A stretch of DNA of 64,000 nt from Lumbricus rubellus (GCA_945859605.1 OX243818.1:35015539-35079538); one strand, 5' to 3'; shown: positions 11,490 through 23,710, counted from the first letter of the stretch. Translations and numbers: made by a program. The notes: generated by a model from the sequence alone, not told the origin.

Positions 11490-12118
11490 AACCATCAATT
11501 TTATTGCACCAAGGTAACAAAAAAAATTCACACATCTGCAATTGTTTAACTTGTAAAACTTTTAGGATCACAAGTTGAGTAAATAGGTGTTCTGAGTGTG
11601 AGTTATAAGGAGAGCCAGCTATAATTATTCTAACGATTATTTTCTGCAAGACGATAATTCTTTGTAGCCGAGAGTTATAAGACTTAGTTTGAAGCCCACA
11701 ATCATGTTGCAGTAGGATAAATACGGATAAACCATAGAATAGTATAAGGTAAGCAAAATACTTCTAGGTACAGTATGACATTCTTGTTATTATTCCTATA
11801 TTCTTAGCTAATTTTGCTGCAATGTGGTTTATGTGCCTGTTCCAGGCCAGATATTGGTCCACATAGACACCAAGGAATTTTACCTCTTTTACTTGAGGAA
11901 TGTTAACATTGTCTATGTTGACCTTACTTGTTAACTTAGGAGTTGATTTCCTATGAGAGCAGAAGAGAATGTAGTTAGTCTTTGTCAAGTTTAGCTCTAA
12001 ACCAGTCTGATACAAGCACAAGATCTTCATTAAGGATTCGGAATAACTCATCAAAGGGCTTGTGAGAGACGAAGATAGGCTATTCGAGTCGTCAGCAAAC
12101 AGCACAAAGTGGAGGATA
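11490..12118 (-). mobile_element. LINE reverse-transcriptase fragment
   Basis: The minus strand encodes LFADDSNSL (RT motif C), ELNLTKTNYILFCSHRK and KEVKFLGVYVDQYLAWNRHI. Further along come RIIIAGSPYNSHSEH and VKQLQMCEFF. All align with the C-terminal half of the nearly complete LINE at 35.9-39.2 kb, so this is an older copy of that or a sister family. The upstream side is cut off by the TA-flanked element starting at 12117. Confidence 0.7.
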
Positions 12119-12911
12119 GAGGATACATGCGGGGCAAAACGGAATACTTAAGGCATTTTGAAGTTTTCATCATTAATTTTGTACTCACATTGTGCAGGCA
12201 TATATAACGTACAACATGGACTAGAATAATCTACTTAAGCATCAACCATATAGAAGATCCAATTTTTTTACCAGCAGGTCCCAAAATCCCGTTACGCCCC
12301 ACCACACGGGGTAAAATGGGATTCCTATCCCATTATGCCCATAACATGCAATACTCTATAATTTCCAAAATTGACACATATTTTTTATTATTGCTCGTTT
12401 TGTAATCTAAACAATGATTGAGACGTGAGGGGTTAATTAGAACCCATGAAATATTACAATATAAGAGATATGGGGGAAAATTGCTTTCGCACCACAGTAA
12501 GGGGCAAAATAAAAATGGGATATCTGTATCCCATTATGCCCCAATTTGCCCAAAAATTGCAAACCCGCCATTTTGAAACAAAATACCGAACTTCTAAAAA
12601 TTTTCATATGGGAATATGTGACTTTATGTATAACCGTACACATGAATGGTATAAGTTAAGTTCAATATAGCTCCACTGTTTCTATACACTTTTTTGAATA
12701 ACGGACGTACCTTACTTGGGAGAGCGCGAAAATCAATTTTTAATCATAAAAACTGCAAGACGCATCAAAATCGCAATTGCTTTTGTCCTTCACCTTCAAA
12801 TATGCTTTACTTCAGATTGAATTTTTTTTCGTATTTTAAAAATAAGTAAGATGGACGATAATGAGGTTTTCCGTTATACCCCGGTATCCCATTATGCCCC
12901 GCTCTCCCCTA
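12117..12911. mobile_element. TA-flanked pogo-like element with GGGGAG ends
   Basis: The right end, reverse complemented, reads TAGGGGAGAGCGGGGCATAA. The left end is a diverged version, TAGAGGATACATGCGGGGCA. Copies of the subterminal word GGGGCATAATGGGATA recur inside (around 12295-12340, 12500-12545 and 12870-12905), mostly inverted. The TA boundary and GGGGAG end match the elements at 21.4 kb and 62.2 kb. No transposase ORF is present. It interrupts the LINE fragment to its left. Confidence 0.6.
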
Positions 12912-13069
12912 CCACTTATAAAAATGAAGTAGGCTAATCTCTTTATTTCAATTTTCAGTTCGATTTGCTGTGGCGCACCCATTGATACGCATAATCTTCC
13001 GAAATAATTATTATGTTGATCATAGTTTGATGTTTTCGCATACTTCCAATGTGTTGATAATAATTTTAG

Positions 13070-13274
13070 AAGCAATAAGATTGCGAGCAACTCAAGACTT
13101 CTACCCAACTGAGATGAGACATCGTGAGAGAATCGAACTTCAAAAGTTGTTAGAGAACCAAGGTCTGGCACATTTTAGAAACGATAATAATGAATGGCAA
13201 GGGAACAACGATGTAGAGCCAATTCCGTTTGAAAGAGGCGATACAATGGTGACCATTCCTCCCGTATCAATCGA
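13070..13274 (+). CDS. SH3-domain exon, first half (plus-strand gene A)
   Basis: The exon begins after TAATTTTAG in phase 1 and ends ATCGA|GTGAGT in phase 2. It encodes a charged helical lead (RHRERIELQKLLENQG) and then VEPIPFERGDTMVTIPPVSI, which fits the ALYDY-to-RT-loop half of an SH3 domain with the 'FxxGD' motif. The next exon completes the domain in frame. SH3 domains bind proline-rich peptides. No SH3 exon was found in the minus-strand cluster, so the module was gained here or lost there. A separate gene is possible. Confidence 0.6.
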
Positions 13275-14571
13275 GTGAGTAACGCCTACTGTAACAGAGA
13301 TTTGTCATACAATTGAGTGTTTTATTGGATTGGCAATACGTTCATTCCTACAAAACACGTTCAGAGATCGTCTTCTCAATACTGAGTAAAATCAATGTCA
13401 CATAATTATGGTAATGAGCTAGGCTTGCATTTCAAGCAAGTTTATAGAGCGTACAGTGCAATTAAAGTTTTATGACACATATTGAACATCAATAGAGTTG
13501 TGACATTGTTGTATGGACAAAACCCGACTGAGGTAGGCCTAATATCCTACATTGACAAGGTTGACCAATGAACTAGAGCAGTGCTTCTAAACCATTTCTG
13601 TTACCAGAAAATGTTTGGGCAGAACTCATGGAAGCTTTAGGAAACATATTCTGGCACAGGCGACAAAGTATCACCCGTGAAGCAGACCAATGGAGCTTAT
13701 GATAAATTGATAATAGGGCAGTTATGAATAACTGAATTTTCTGTGATAGGATTAAAACATATTTTAAACTAAAATTCTCAATGAAAAAGAAATAAAGTTG
13801 AAAACATTGACCAGGTCCTTTGTACAGGAAATTACATCGAACTTGAGAGGCAATAATGTAAATAGCGCTTTTGTTTCTTCTCATGACATATTATAGGCCT
13901 AATATTATATTTGTTGATAAGTTTCATTAGGATTCCTGTAAAAGGTGCAGTAAGCTTAGCCTATATTAAGTTGATTGCCATAGGCCTACGTCATTTGCGA
14001 TACGGTACGGTAGCCTATAACACAACATTAATCAAAAAAAATATGATAATAATATCATATTTTTATTGATTAAATATATTATAGCCTATTAGAAATGATT
14101 ATAATTATTTTCCATGCAACTCGTATTATCATCTAGGAGATTTATTAATAGCTTAGCAGCACATCTAAACGATAGCCTACTATTATATAATAATCCCTCT
14201 AGCGGAACTAGGCCTATAATATTATTAATTGACGTCCTCGCACGAAATAGCGGAGCTCACTTGTTGGGAAACGCTCAGTTACTGATTTCAGTGTATAAAA
14301 GAGAACACGACACTTAAGATGTTTTGGGAAAAAAAATAAAGTGGATCTCTGGACAATCACAATGGTGCGATGTAGTGCTCGGGAATTTTAAGATTTGCTG
14401 AGCTTGTCTTTAGAACTTTAGATATTTTGAGTTTATAATTAGAAATATTTTCGCAGTTTTACAATAGGCCTATAGACTAAAACCACGACCACTTTATATG
14501 AGAAATTTTTTTCGGAACTATAAAAACCAGAAGACGTGTAAGTCTTACTTTATTTGAATTTTTCTTTGCAG

Positions 14572-14654
14572 CGACAACGTCGGCTGGTGGAAGGTGAGGC
14601 ATCTCAGAAGTGGAAAGATCGGTTTCATACCAAGAAATCGCGTTGTCATACTAG
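14572..14654 (+). CDS. SH3-domain exon, second half
   Basis: After CTTTGCAG the exon reads DNVGWWKVRHLRSGKIGFIP followed by RNRVVIL, ending CTAG|GTAAGC. The WW doublet, the G-x-x-G-x-I-P strand and the final RNRVV are the C-terminal SH3 hallmarks (WWxAR...GxxGxIPxNYV), with Arg in place of the usual Tyr near the end. The phase 2 acceptor fits the donor at 13274. The two exons together total 288 bases and have phase 1 outer borders. What follows downstream was not identified. Confidence 0.7.
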
Positions 14655-15302
14655 GTAAGCACCAGATACGGTGCTGCTTTATAGTTGGTGCCAATTATGA
14701 TAGATTATGTGTAACCTAGACTGGACGTTTTACGGGTTTGCAGAATGTAGTGCCAAAGTAGAGGCCGTTCAATAAGGCACTGATCAGAGCCTATGGTCAA
14801 AAACTAGCGAATATGAACAATGACAAGCACCATAATTTGCATGTTTAAATTGTTTATTTACTAGTTTGGCCTACCTTATAGGCTCAAAGCCAATAGGGAC
14901 CGTGGAAACAAGTCGGTGCAATGGGTGCATTCCTGGTTTGAATTTATCTGGACTTTTAGCCCGGTCAATTAAGTCTTGAACCCGCTCATTTACTATGACA
15001 GGCAATTTTTTTCACAAAAGGTTTTGGAATGGACTAAAAAATATGTGGTAGAAATGCTAACAAACTGCGATATGGGGAAATAATTTTAAAAATTAAGTTA
15101 GTTTGAGCAGACGACGAACAGCATCAACAGATAGGCCCAACGAGTTTGTTTAGGCCTACATTTCAAGGACTGGCGGAAATACGATTTATCTGCTGGAAAC
15201 ACAGTGAAATTACCGATTTAAAAAAATAGATATCGAATAATATATTTATTATCTGAACTATGGAGACAAAAAAATAAAATTTTATGCAATAACTTTGCAG
15301 CG
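14655..15302. other. No recognised feature
   Basis: This stretch after the SH3 exon shows no exon with credible splice sites and no definable repeat. Confidence 0.4.
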
Positions 15303-15310
15303 TGTGGTCG

Positions 15311-15672
15311 CATGGGCGCCCGCACATAGGGGCAAGGGGGGGCACTTGCCCCCTCTGGAAAATTGAAACTTATTTTTCTCACTACAATTTTTGGAATTTA
15401 TAACAAATTTCTTCGCATTAGAGAATTAAAAATCCTACTTTTAACTAATAATTTCAATTTTTTAAACAAAATTTCATTGCAAAAAGAAACAAATCATAAA
15501 TTAGAATTTTTAAAAAGTGAAACTGAAAAATGTACATAAAGAAACCTCTGTGAAATATACCCATGCATGTTCTTAACTTTCCGCTTTGCATTTTTTTACC
15601 TCCTGCTAAAAATGTTTAACGTTGACCATCGTGATTTGCCCCCTCCTGGAAAAATTTCTGCGGGCGCCCATG
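15311..15672. mobile_element. hAT-like MITE, CATGGGCGCCCGC family
   Basis: The terminal inverted repeats are CATGGGCGCCCGCACATAGG and CATGGGCGCCCGCAGAAATT. The flanking 8-bp duplication TGTGGTCG is perfect (15303-15310 and 15673-15680). The element is 362 bases and non-coding. A second intact copy lies in opposite orientation at 53028-53392 and an end-less fragment at 50640-50830. Confidence 0.92.
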
Positions 15673-15680
15673 TGTGGTCG

Positions 15681-16627
15681 ACAACTAGGCCTACTCCGCA
15701 CATAAGGGCACGCTCATAATGCATAGGCGATGACTAAGCGAAACGCTATGCGCACAGTCATAAATTGCATCACAATAATTAACGATTTTAACACATTTTT
15801 CCATGTTTGAATTTGTTAGGATTTTTACTGTAGTTTAGTAGGGTATTTACGTACAATATTCTGCCAAAAAAGGTCTGCCATAGTAAATGAGTGGGTTCAT
15901 GATGAATTTACCGTATTTTTGACTGGCCTATTTACAGAGCGCGCAAGCTTTTCATGGTGGAGCACATCCGTCTAACTGCCGATTTGCTTTCACTAGATAG
16001 GCTACTCCTATTAGAGTCAAATGGCAAAATTGGTCGCTGCTAAGCGTGCATGTTAATGGGCGTGATGCGTTTGTGCATCCGTGCAGGAGTGCGCGTGGAT
16101 GTGTGCATGAGTGTATAAATTTCATGTAGAAATACATGTATAGGGTCTACCGTGTAACGTGTTAGATGTATCATCATAAATGTGAAGACAGTTACTGTAG
16201 ACTGACTCGCGAGAGATGTGGTAAAAAAATCTGATCTACAAAGAGTCAAACTCTAAGTAACAAGAATCACCTGACGCGTTTTTTTAATAATTAGACCTGG
16301 ATAGGCCTATTGGTTTTACTTAATGCAAACAAGGATGGAAAGAGAACCAAGTTCAGTCTTTTAAAAATGAGACATAGGTTAAAAATAAACTATAATTTAT
16401 GGTCGCCCGATGTAAAAACTGCAAAACTATCCAAGAGTAGCCTAATGCAGCCACTCATTTTAAAACGGGATCGCCCATAGGCTTGCAACAACACTCAAAG
16501 CCATTTAAACTCAAGAGAGACTTCACAATACTCACATGGCCTACATCTATAAACTGCAGGATGTGTCTGGAGCGCTTTGGCCCATGTGTGTATTTCATGT
16601 GTGTGTTTTGTGTATGTGTAGGGGCCC
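15681..16627. other. No recognised feature
   Basis: I find no gene or definable repeat here. The sequence is mixed AT-rich DNA with TAGGCCTA-type words. Confidence 0.35.
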
Positions 16628-17429
16628 CAGGGCCGGCCTTAGCTATAGGCAAAGTAGGCTGTTGCCTAGGGCGCCGCGGTCCTTGGGGGGCGCCGCGGCA
16701 TCGGCGAATTTATTTTTTACACTATGTTCTTTTAAATTCAAGACTTTTGTTAATGGAAAGAATTTAAAAATAATTATTGATTCATTGCACCTGTTCAGGC
16801 CGGCCTAATTCAATTTCAAGGACTGCATTAATTTGATGTCTACAAAAAAAATTCGAGTTTTAACGGCATTCCGTAATCAAGAGTGTAGTTTAATAGGTTT
16901 TAACTTATACCATTCTCCACGAAATTGAATATTATCCAGCCTTCAGTGTACTAATAAAGAAATTATAATGAATTACCCAGTTGAGCGTTTGCAAGGCTGT
17001 AGTTAGGGGCGAATGTCTTGGGTGATTGAACACCCCACAAAATGAAATAATGTAAAAATGAAATAATTCTGCATTTGCTAGCAAATGACAGTGTGCAATG
17101 CAATTTTGAGCAAAAAATAGTAGAAAATGACGGAAAATAGTGTCAGAAATTCGACGACTAACACAAGTCGTCAGAAAATTTCGCCCCAAAAAGTCGGCCG
17201 TAGCGTATACGCACCTAAAAAATTCACGCTCAAGAAAACATCCCCCGAAATAAAATCCTGGTTACAGCCGTGTGAGCGTATACCGGCTCTGGCTATTTCA
17301 TCTTTAGATTCTGACGTGGGCTGAACAAAATTATTGAGTGGGAATCTAAGGGCGCCAAATGCAGGCCTGTGCCTGGGGCGCCAAATGTATGCCTTGCCTA
17401 GGGCGCCATTTGGGCTAATTCCGGCCCTA
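16628..17429. mobile_element. hAT-like element with GGGCCGG ends
   Basis: The left end CAGGGCCGGCCTTAGC pairs with the right end, which reads TAGGGCCGGAATTAGCCC when reverse complemented. Subterminal 'CCTAGGGCGCC' words occur in inverse orientation on both sides. The flanks GTAGGGGCC and GTAGGGCC may be a decayed target duplication, but they are offset from the ends. The interior has no intact transposase. Confidence 0.6.
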
Positions 17430-18390
17430 CAGTAGGGCCTATGTTTATGTATTTGTGTATATTAGTGCGGGTATGTACTAATATGTAGGCCATGTGTACA
17501 TTGTATGGAGATGTGTTCGTATAATTATGTATGCGTGCATGGGCGTTTATGCATGCAAATTAACGTCTGAATAGCCTAGCCTATATTATAGAAATTTTAC
17601 ATAACACTGGGTGTACTATAGATAAATAGACTGATACAGGCATGGATTATGGATGTAGCGCTATCCAGGCATATCGAGCATGTAGTATGAGTGCATAATT
17701 ATAGGCCTATAATATTATAGACTACAGTAGGTGAGATTATAAAATAAATACTAAATAAAAAAACTATTATGTTCTGCGTTGTTTGTTTTTAAAATAGCAA
17801 ATGATCTTCAGCCACCTTCGAAAACAACGGTAGGATTTATAGACTATTTTACTCCAGCACTTTCTGCAATTAGCCTATAACGCCGAATAAAACCATTTTC
17901 TAGAAGTCATATACTAATCTGTAGGCCCTATAAGTTAAAAAAGTATGCTTTCGGTTTATCTATTTATTAGGCTAAGACAACACAATAGATCGACATTCGG
18001 AACAGAATCAATTAAATTAAATATACACCATGCATGGTTCAAAAAATAAGCCAAACTGTTTTTTAAATATCTCCAATGCCTGATAACATATCACGCTAAA
18101 AGTTTCCAAATATTTAGAGGATTGGACCAAGAATATGAGTCCAAAATTTCAAGATATAGGCTAAAGTAGAACGGATAAAAGAATATGAATCTTTAAACTT
18201 CAAACATGTGTGTAGAAATTTCATTTTACAAGCAATATTTTTTTTAAAGATTAAATTAAATGTAAGCCAAACTGTTTTGCTTACATCTCTAATGTCTGAT
18301 GATTAATCATGATAAAATTTCCGCCAATATTTAGCGAATTGAACCAAGAATAGGATTCCAAGACATCATGTCATAAATTTGAATGAATAG
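17430..18390. other. Intergenic or intronic; diverged tandem duplication
   Basis: A block beginning AAGCCAAACTGTTTT at about 18049 recurs in diverged form from about 18265 (GTAAGCCAAACTGTTTTGCT), a period near 215 bases. Each copy contains similar CCAATATTTAG and GACCAAGAATA words. No exon is recognised. Confidence 0.4.
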
Positions 18391-18399
18391 AAAGATATG

Positions 18400-19195
18400 G
18401 ATATTTCAACTTCATCTCCCAAAATATCAGTTTTCAGCAAGTCTGTGTTGGTGTTCGTTGCGGTTTCGACGATGGTCTGTTTCCATTTTAATCTTCATTG
18501 GTCCTGGAGTAAAACTGAATGGAACCCAATGACAATGTGCAAAATATGCGATCAATCTTTTAAAGAAAATGTGACCACTCGATAGAACACTGACTAATGC
18601 AAAACCACTTGATAATGTAATTCATAGCCTCAATAATAATGGTGAGAAAATAACTAATCCGGACTTATTGACTGAAAAGTTTAACAACTAGGCTATATCG
18701 CGGAAATAGCACAGGAGCTGAAAGATAAAATTCCACCGTCTCACAATTTTACTTGATTCATATCTAAATCCAACTGTTTTGGATTCTGTTGGAGTATTTC
18801 CGACGGATCGAGATAAGATATTATTGGCCTTCGAAATGTATTGCTATCGAAGAATATTGCATTTGAATTGGACAATGAAGGTTACAAACAAGGAGGTTCG
18901 TAGAAGGCTAAATATAAAAGAAGATCTGATGCAGAAAATAATGAGGAGGAAACTTAGTTTATTCGGACATATTATGTAGAATGGAGGATGACCGAAAGAT
19001 AAAAAAGTGTGATGCTGGGAATTATGGATGGAAATGGAAGAAGAGGACGACCAAACAGAGGGTGGATAAATGACATCAACGAGTGGTGTAATCAAGACAT
19101 TTACAGCTTAAGCAGATCTGCACAGGAACATGGACTTTGGAAGAACACGATAAAGTGTGCATTGGACACCTACGGGTTGTTAACCCACGGATAAC
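18400..19195 (+). mobile_element. Non-LTR retrotransposon 3' half (decayed)
   Basis: Broken frames give KFNN and AQELKDKIPPSHNF (18660-18750), then EMYCYRRILHLNWTMKVTNK, LMQKIMRRKLSLFGHIM, MDGNGRRGRPNRGWINDINE and a final LDTYGLLTHG stop. This is the C-terminal region of the widespread invertebrate endonuclease-reverse transcriptase family. Several stops and frameshifts are present. The copy runs directly into a pure (TGA)n tract, which is probably its grown 3' tail. Confidence 0.65.
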
Positions 19196-19328
<133 letters not shown>

Positions 19329-19990
19329 CAGAAATTATTGCGCTGAGCCGCGCCTTGAAGACAACGCGTAGTCCGGAACATGGTTGATGACATTCGCCGT
19401 GATACGCTTAATCAATCCCATTGTCGAATTAATTGCCGACCCTCGGGCCGCGGCCGTTGCTCGTTAGACCTATCTATGACGACTCTCCTTCAAAATAGCA
19501 AAAGTTACAACCGTCTTTAGACAGGGACAGAGAGACAATAGGCCTATAATAGTTAATTTTTGACCCATTTCTATCCTTCCGTACTTCTACATAGGCCCCT
19601 ATCACGGTACTCAAAAAATAGTGTATATACTCGATTATGACGGTATATGTTGAAAACATAATACTTTGCATATTGCAACACGGATTCCAGTCAAGACACT
19701 CGACTACAATGTCGCTTTTACATGTTCAAGGCAATATATCTACAGTTATAGACCGGAATGAGTTTTCAATAGGAGTCTTCATCGACGTTGCTAAAGTTTA
19801 AACCTAACCCACTTTTGCTGTAATTCCGGGGGACTTGGCCTGGATCAAACATTTTCGCTGAACAGTAACAAGGGTGATGCAGCACCCTGGGCACCACAAT
19901 GAGGGTCTCAATGTAGGATAGAGAAGAGACTGAAAAACATGACGATATGCTGTTCATGTTTTCTGAAGCACGAATCAATTTCTTTTGCAG

Positions 19991-20177
19991 TTGTATGATC
20001 TGCCACTGGAGTTGCTGGACACCGTCTTAGAAAATTCGTTTCTGCATTGGGTTCTGAATTCTTCAACACAGCAGAGAGACGAATATATAATCAGAGCTTT
20101 GGAGTCAGTGGATTTCTGTTGGTTTCAACGAATAAAAAGACGGAAATTTAAGAAAAGAATTTGGCACCGGCTGAAAG
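19991..20177 (+). CDS. F-box-like domain exon (gene B, plus copy)
   Basis: The exon follows TTCTTTTGCAG in phase 0 and ends CTGAAAG|GTAAG in phase 1. It reads LYDLPLELLDTVLENSFLHW and later ESVDFCWFQRIKRRKF then IWHRL. A leading LPxELL..IL helix, a 'SVxxxWxxR' stretch and a final W-x-R-L fit an F-box, the motif that links substrate adaptors to Skp1-Cullin ubiquitin ligases. The loop between the two helices is longer than usual, so this is a probable, not certain, call. The minus-strand exon 49834-50020 has the same 187-base length and phases. The phase 0 start implies a short upstream initiator exon that I could not identify. Confidence 0.6.
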
Positions 20178-20293
20178 GTAAGCTAAGATTATTTTATTGC
20201 ATCGTTATGGCCAGTCATCAGAACTTGGATCCTCAGGTAAACTTAACCTGTCACAGGTCAAGAAATGCAAGATATATATTTATATTATATACA

Positions 20294-20430
20294 CATGTAT
20301 GTATGTATGTATGTATGTATGTATGTATGTATGTATGTATGTATGTAGGCTATGTATGTATGTATGTATGTATGTATGTATGTATGTATGTATGTATGTA
20401 TGTATGTATGTATGTATGTATGTATGTATG

Positions 20431-20461
<31 letters not shown>

Positions 20462-20516
20462 TGTATGTATGTATGTATGTATGTATGTATGTATGTATGT
20501 ATGTATGTATGTATGT
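20294..20516 (+). repeat. (ATGT)n microsatellite, first tract
   Basis: A (GTAT)n run with one GGCT interruption near 20347 and a one-base phase shift at 20460. Long frames on both strands here are repeat artefacts. Confidence 0.95.
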
Positions 20517-21125
20517 GGTGAACGGAAAAAACCGAACCTCTCCTATTGCTACGATAATTTGTGTAATAATTCGAATATTTTAATAAAATTTGGAGAAAAT
20601 TCAGCTTAAAGGACAAGACTCAGATAACTATCATTTGTTAGTTATAATGTGTGTTCAAAATATTCTCCTTCGGCCTCAAAACACGCACATAGACGCGCTC
20701 GGCACTGACTAACTGTTGATGAATCAATTACAGCTTGATCAGATTCGTCCCGTGCCTGTATTATACGCTGACTCAGTTATCCGACATCACGTACCTTTTC
20801 TTGTAAACTTTTTCTTGCATCACAGACCAGATTTTATAGTCCACGGGTCTAGGCTATTTGAAATGAATAAGTTTGCAGGATAGAGCATTAACAACTGCCT
20901 TAATCACTCAAGCCATTCCTGCTTGTTGACCTCCGTTAGTTCGTTCGCTATACGCTCCTTGAAACATTTTAAATGACTTCAAGTTTTAGCTGGAATAGCA
21001 TATAATTATAAAAAAATAGTTAAGTTTATAGTTGGGAATAAAATAGTTCTATTCTCAAGAATATTTTTACATGTTTGGGGTAATTTCTTTCTTTATTGTA
21101 GAGGTTCGGTTTTTTTCCGTTCACC

Positions 21126-21420
21126 GTGTATGTATGTATGTATGTATGTATGTATGTATGTATGTATGTATGTATGTATGTATGTATGTATGTATGTATG
21201 TATGTATGTATGTATGTATGTATGTATGTATGTATGTATGTATGTATGTATGTATGTATGTATGTATGTATGTATGTATGTATGTATGTATGTATGTATG
21301 TATGTATGTATGTATGTATGTATGTATGTATGTATGTATGTATGTATGTATGTATGTATGTATGTATGTATGTATGTATGTATGTATGTATGTATGTATG
21401 TATGTATGTATGTATGTATG
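21126..21420 (+). repeat. (ATGT)n microsatellite, left part of a split tract
   Basis: About 74 units of GTAT end exactly at the TA border of the transposon at 21421. The tract resumes at its right border (22422), so the two parts were one array before insertion. Confidence 0.95.
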
Positions 21421-22421
21421 TAGGGGGAGGATGGGGTTAAAAGTCACAGGGGTTAGAAGTCACAATGTTGTTTTAAAGGTCAGTAAAGGCGCTACAACAA
21501 AACTTTTGCATCTAGCGTACACCTCCAACCGTATCTAACATACATAGACATTGCAAAACAACGTTGTCGATCGAATCGATTTTACAGAAAATTATTTGTT
21601 TTAAATGCCGTTTTAAAATTTGAAATCCTTCGTCATTAAAACATTGAAAACGTTAAAAATATTTTAGTATCGGGAATTTATTTTGAGTGAAATCAATTTA
21701 AATATCTTTCTTATTTGTGTACGACTAGTCATTTGTAGCAATATATCATTATTTACTAGCCTGCACTGCTGTAAATGAACAACCATGGGTACGGGGTTGA
21801 AAGTCACAGCCAAAATGGCTAGCCATTTTGGCTGTGACTTTCAACCCCGTACCACTGTATCCGAGGCATCAACTGGTATTTTAACTGGAAAAGTGGTCAT
21901 TGCCATGACGAATATATTTTTTGTGGTGCTACACTCTATTCCAAACAAAGTCTTTAGCAAAAACGTGCTAATAAAGATGCTCCAAGAAAGATATGGAAGC
22001 CTGCCCGTTTCAATGACTGAACTTGGTGGATTGTGAACTACGATTCACAGTCAGGATGTTGACAACTTTTTATTTCGAACAAAAAACTATGGGATTTCGA
22101 CCTTGTTTGCAGCCAGTTTGCAAATTTCTTCTCAAACAGCTAGTCCTACACTATAGAGAGGGCATTATGAAGCGTGTGACTTTTTACCCCTTGACTGTGA
22201 CAACTTGCCCCGTGTTGGGGTTAAAAGTCACAGTCTCGGACTACCCAGTAAGAAGTGTTTTACTGGATAAATCTGTGGAAATACATCAATTTTTAATAAA
22301 TATAAATGTATAATAGATATTTTGCCAGGTCAGTACCAGCCATCTTATTTTATAGTCACCAACATCACTTTGAGAATTATGAGATTTCATCATTTGAGAC
22401 TTTTACCCCCGCCTTCCCCTA
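21421..22421. mobile_element. TA-flanked pogo-like element inserted in microsatellite
   Basis: The ends are TAGGGGGAGGATGGGGTTAA and, reverse complemented, TAGGGGAAGGCGGGGGTAAA. TA dinucleotides at both borders belong to the surrounding (ATGT)n array, giving an unambiguous insertion site. The word GGGGTT(A/G)AAAGTCACAG recurs at the left end, at both arms of the central palindrome and near 22215. No transposase frame is present. TA duplication and GGGGAG-type ends fit Tc1-mariner/pogo non-autonomous elements. Confidence 0.75.
21788..21853. repeat. Perfect 66-bp palindrome
   Basis: The two 33-base halves are exact reverse complements around the centre GGCTAGCC. Each arm carries the element's word GGGGTTGAAAGTCACAG. 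It lies inside the TA-flanked element and could extrude a cruciform or act as a double transposase-binding site; that role is inferred. Confidence 0.95.
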
Positions 22422-23710
22422 TGTATGTATGTATGTATGTATGTATGTATGTATGTATGTATGTATGTATGTATGTATGTATGTATGTATGTATGTATGT
22501 ATGTATGTATGTATGTATGTATGTACGTACGTACGTACGTACGTACGTACGTACGTACGTACGTACGTATGTATGTATGTATGTATGTATGTATGTATGT
22601 ATGTATGTATGTATGTATGTACGTACGTACGTACGTACGTATGTATGTATGTATGTATGTATGTATGTATGTATGTATGTATGTATGTATGTATGTATGT
22701 ATGTATGTATGTATGTATGTATGTATGTATGTATGTATGTATGTATGTATGTATGTATGTATGTATGTATGTATGTATGTATGTATGTATGTATGTATGT
22801 ATGTATGTATGTATGTATGTATGTATGTATGTATGTATGTATGTATGTATGTATGTATGTATGTATGTATGTATGTATGTATGTATGTATGTATGTATGT
22901 ATGTATGTATGTATGTATGTATGTATGTATGTATGTATGTATGTATGTATGTATGTATGTATGTATGTATGTATGTATGTATGTATGTATGTATGTATGT
23001 ATGTATGTATGTATGTATGTATGTATGTATGTATGTATGTATGTATGTATGTATGTATGTATGTATGTATGTATGTATGTATGTATGTATGTATGTATGT
23101 ATGTATGTATGTATGTATGTATGTATGTATGTATGTATGTATGTATGTATGTATGTATGTATGTATGTATGTATGTATGTATGTATGTATGTATGTATGT
23201 ATGTATGTATGTATGTATGTATGTATGTATGTATGTATGTATGTATGTATGTATGTATGTATGTATGTATGTATGTATGTATGTATGTATGTATGTATGT
23301 ATGTATGTATGTATGTATGTATGTATGTATGTATGTATGTATGTATGTATGTATGTATGTATGTATGTATGTATGTATGTATGTATGTATGTATGTATGT
23401 ATGTATGTATGTATGTATGTATGTATGTATGTATGTATGTATGTATGTATGTATGTATGTATGTATGTATGTATGTATGTATGTATGTATGTATGTATGT
23501 ATGTATGTATGTATGTATGTATGTATGTATGTATGTATGTATGTATGTATGTATGTATGTATGTATGTATGTATGTATGTATGTATGTATGTATGTATGT
23601 ATGTATGTATGTATGTATGTATGTATGTATGTATGTATGTATGTATGTATGTATGTATGTATGTATGTATGTATGTATGTATGTATGTACGACATTGTAC
23701 GTATGTATGT
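22422..23710 (+). repeat. (ATGT)n microsatellite, right part, with ACGT blocks
   Basis: Roughly 1.28 kb of almost pure ATGT repeats continue the array that is broken at 21421. Two blocks have converted to (ACGT)n (about 22525-22567 and 22621-22639). A TACGACATTGTACG interruption lies near 23689. Frames of over 400 codons on both strands (YVCM and HTYI repeats) are not genes. Confidence 0.97.
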
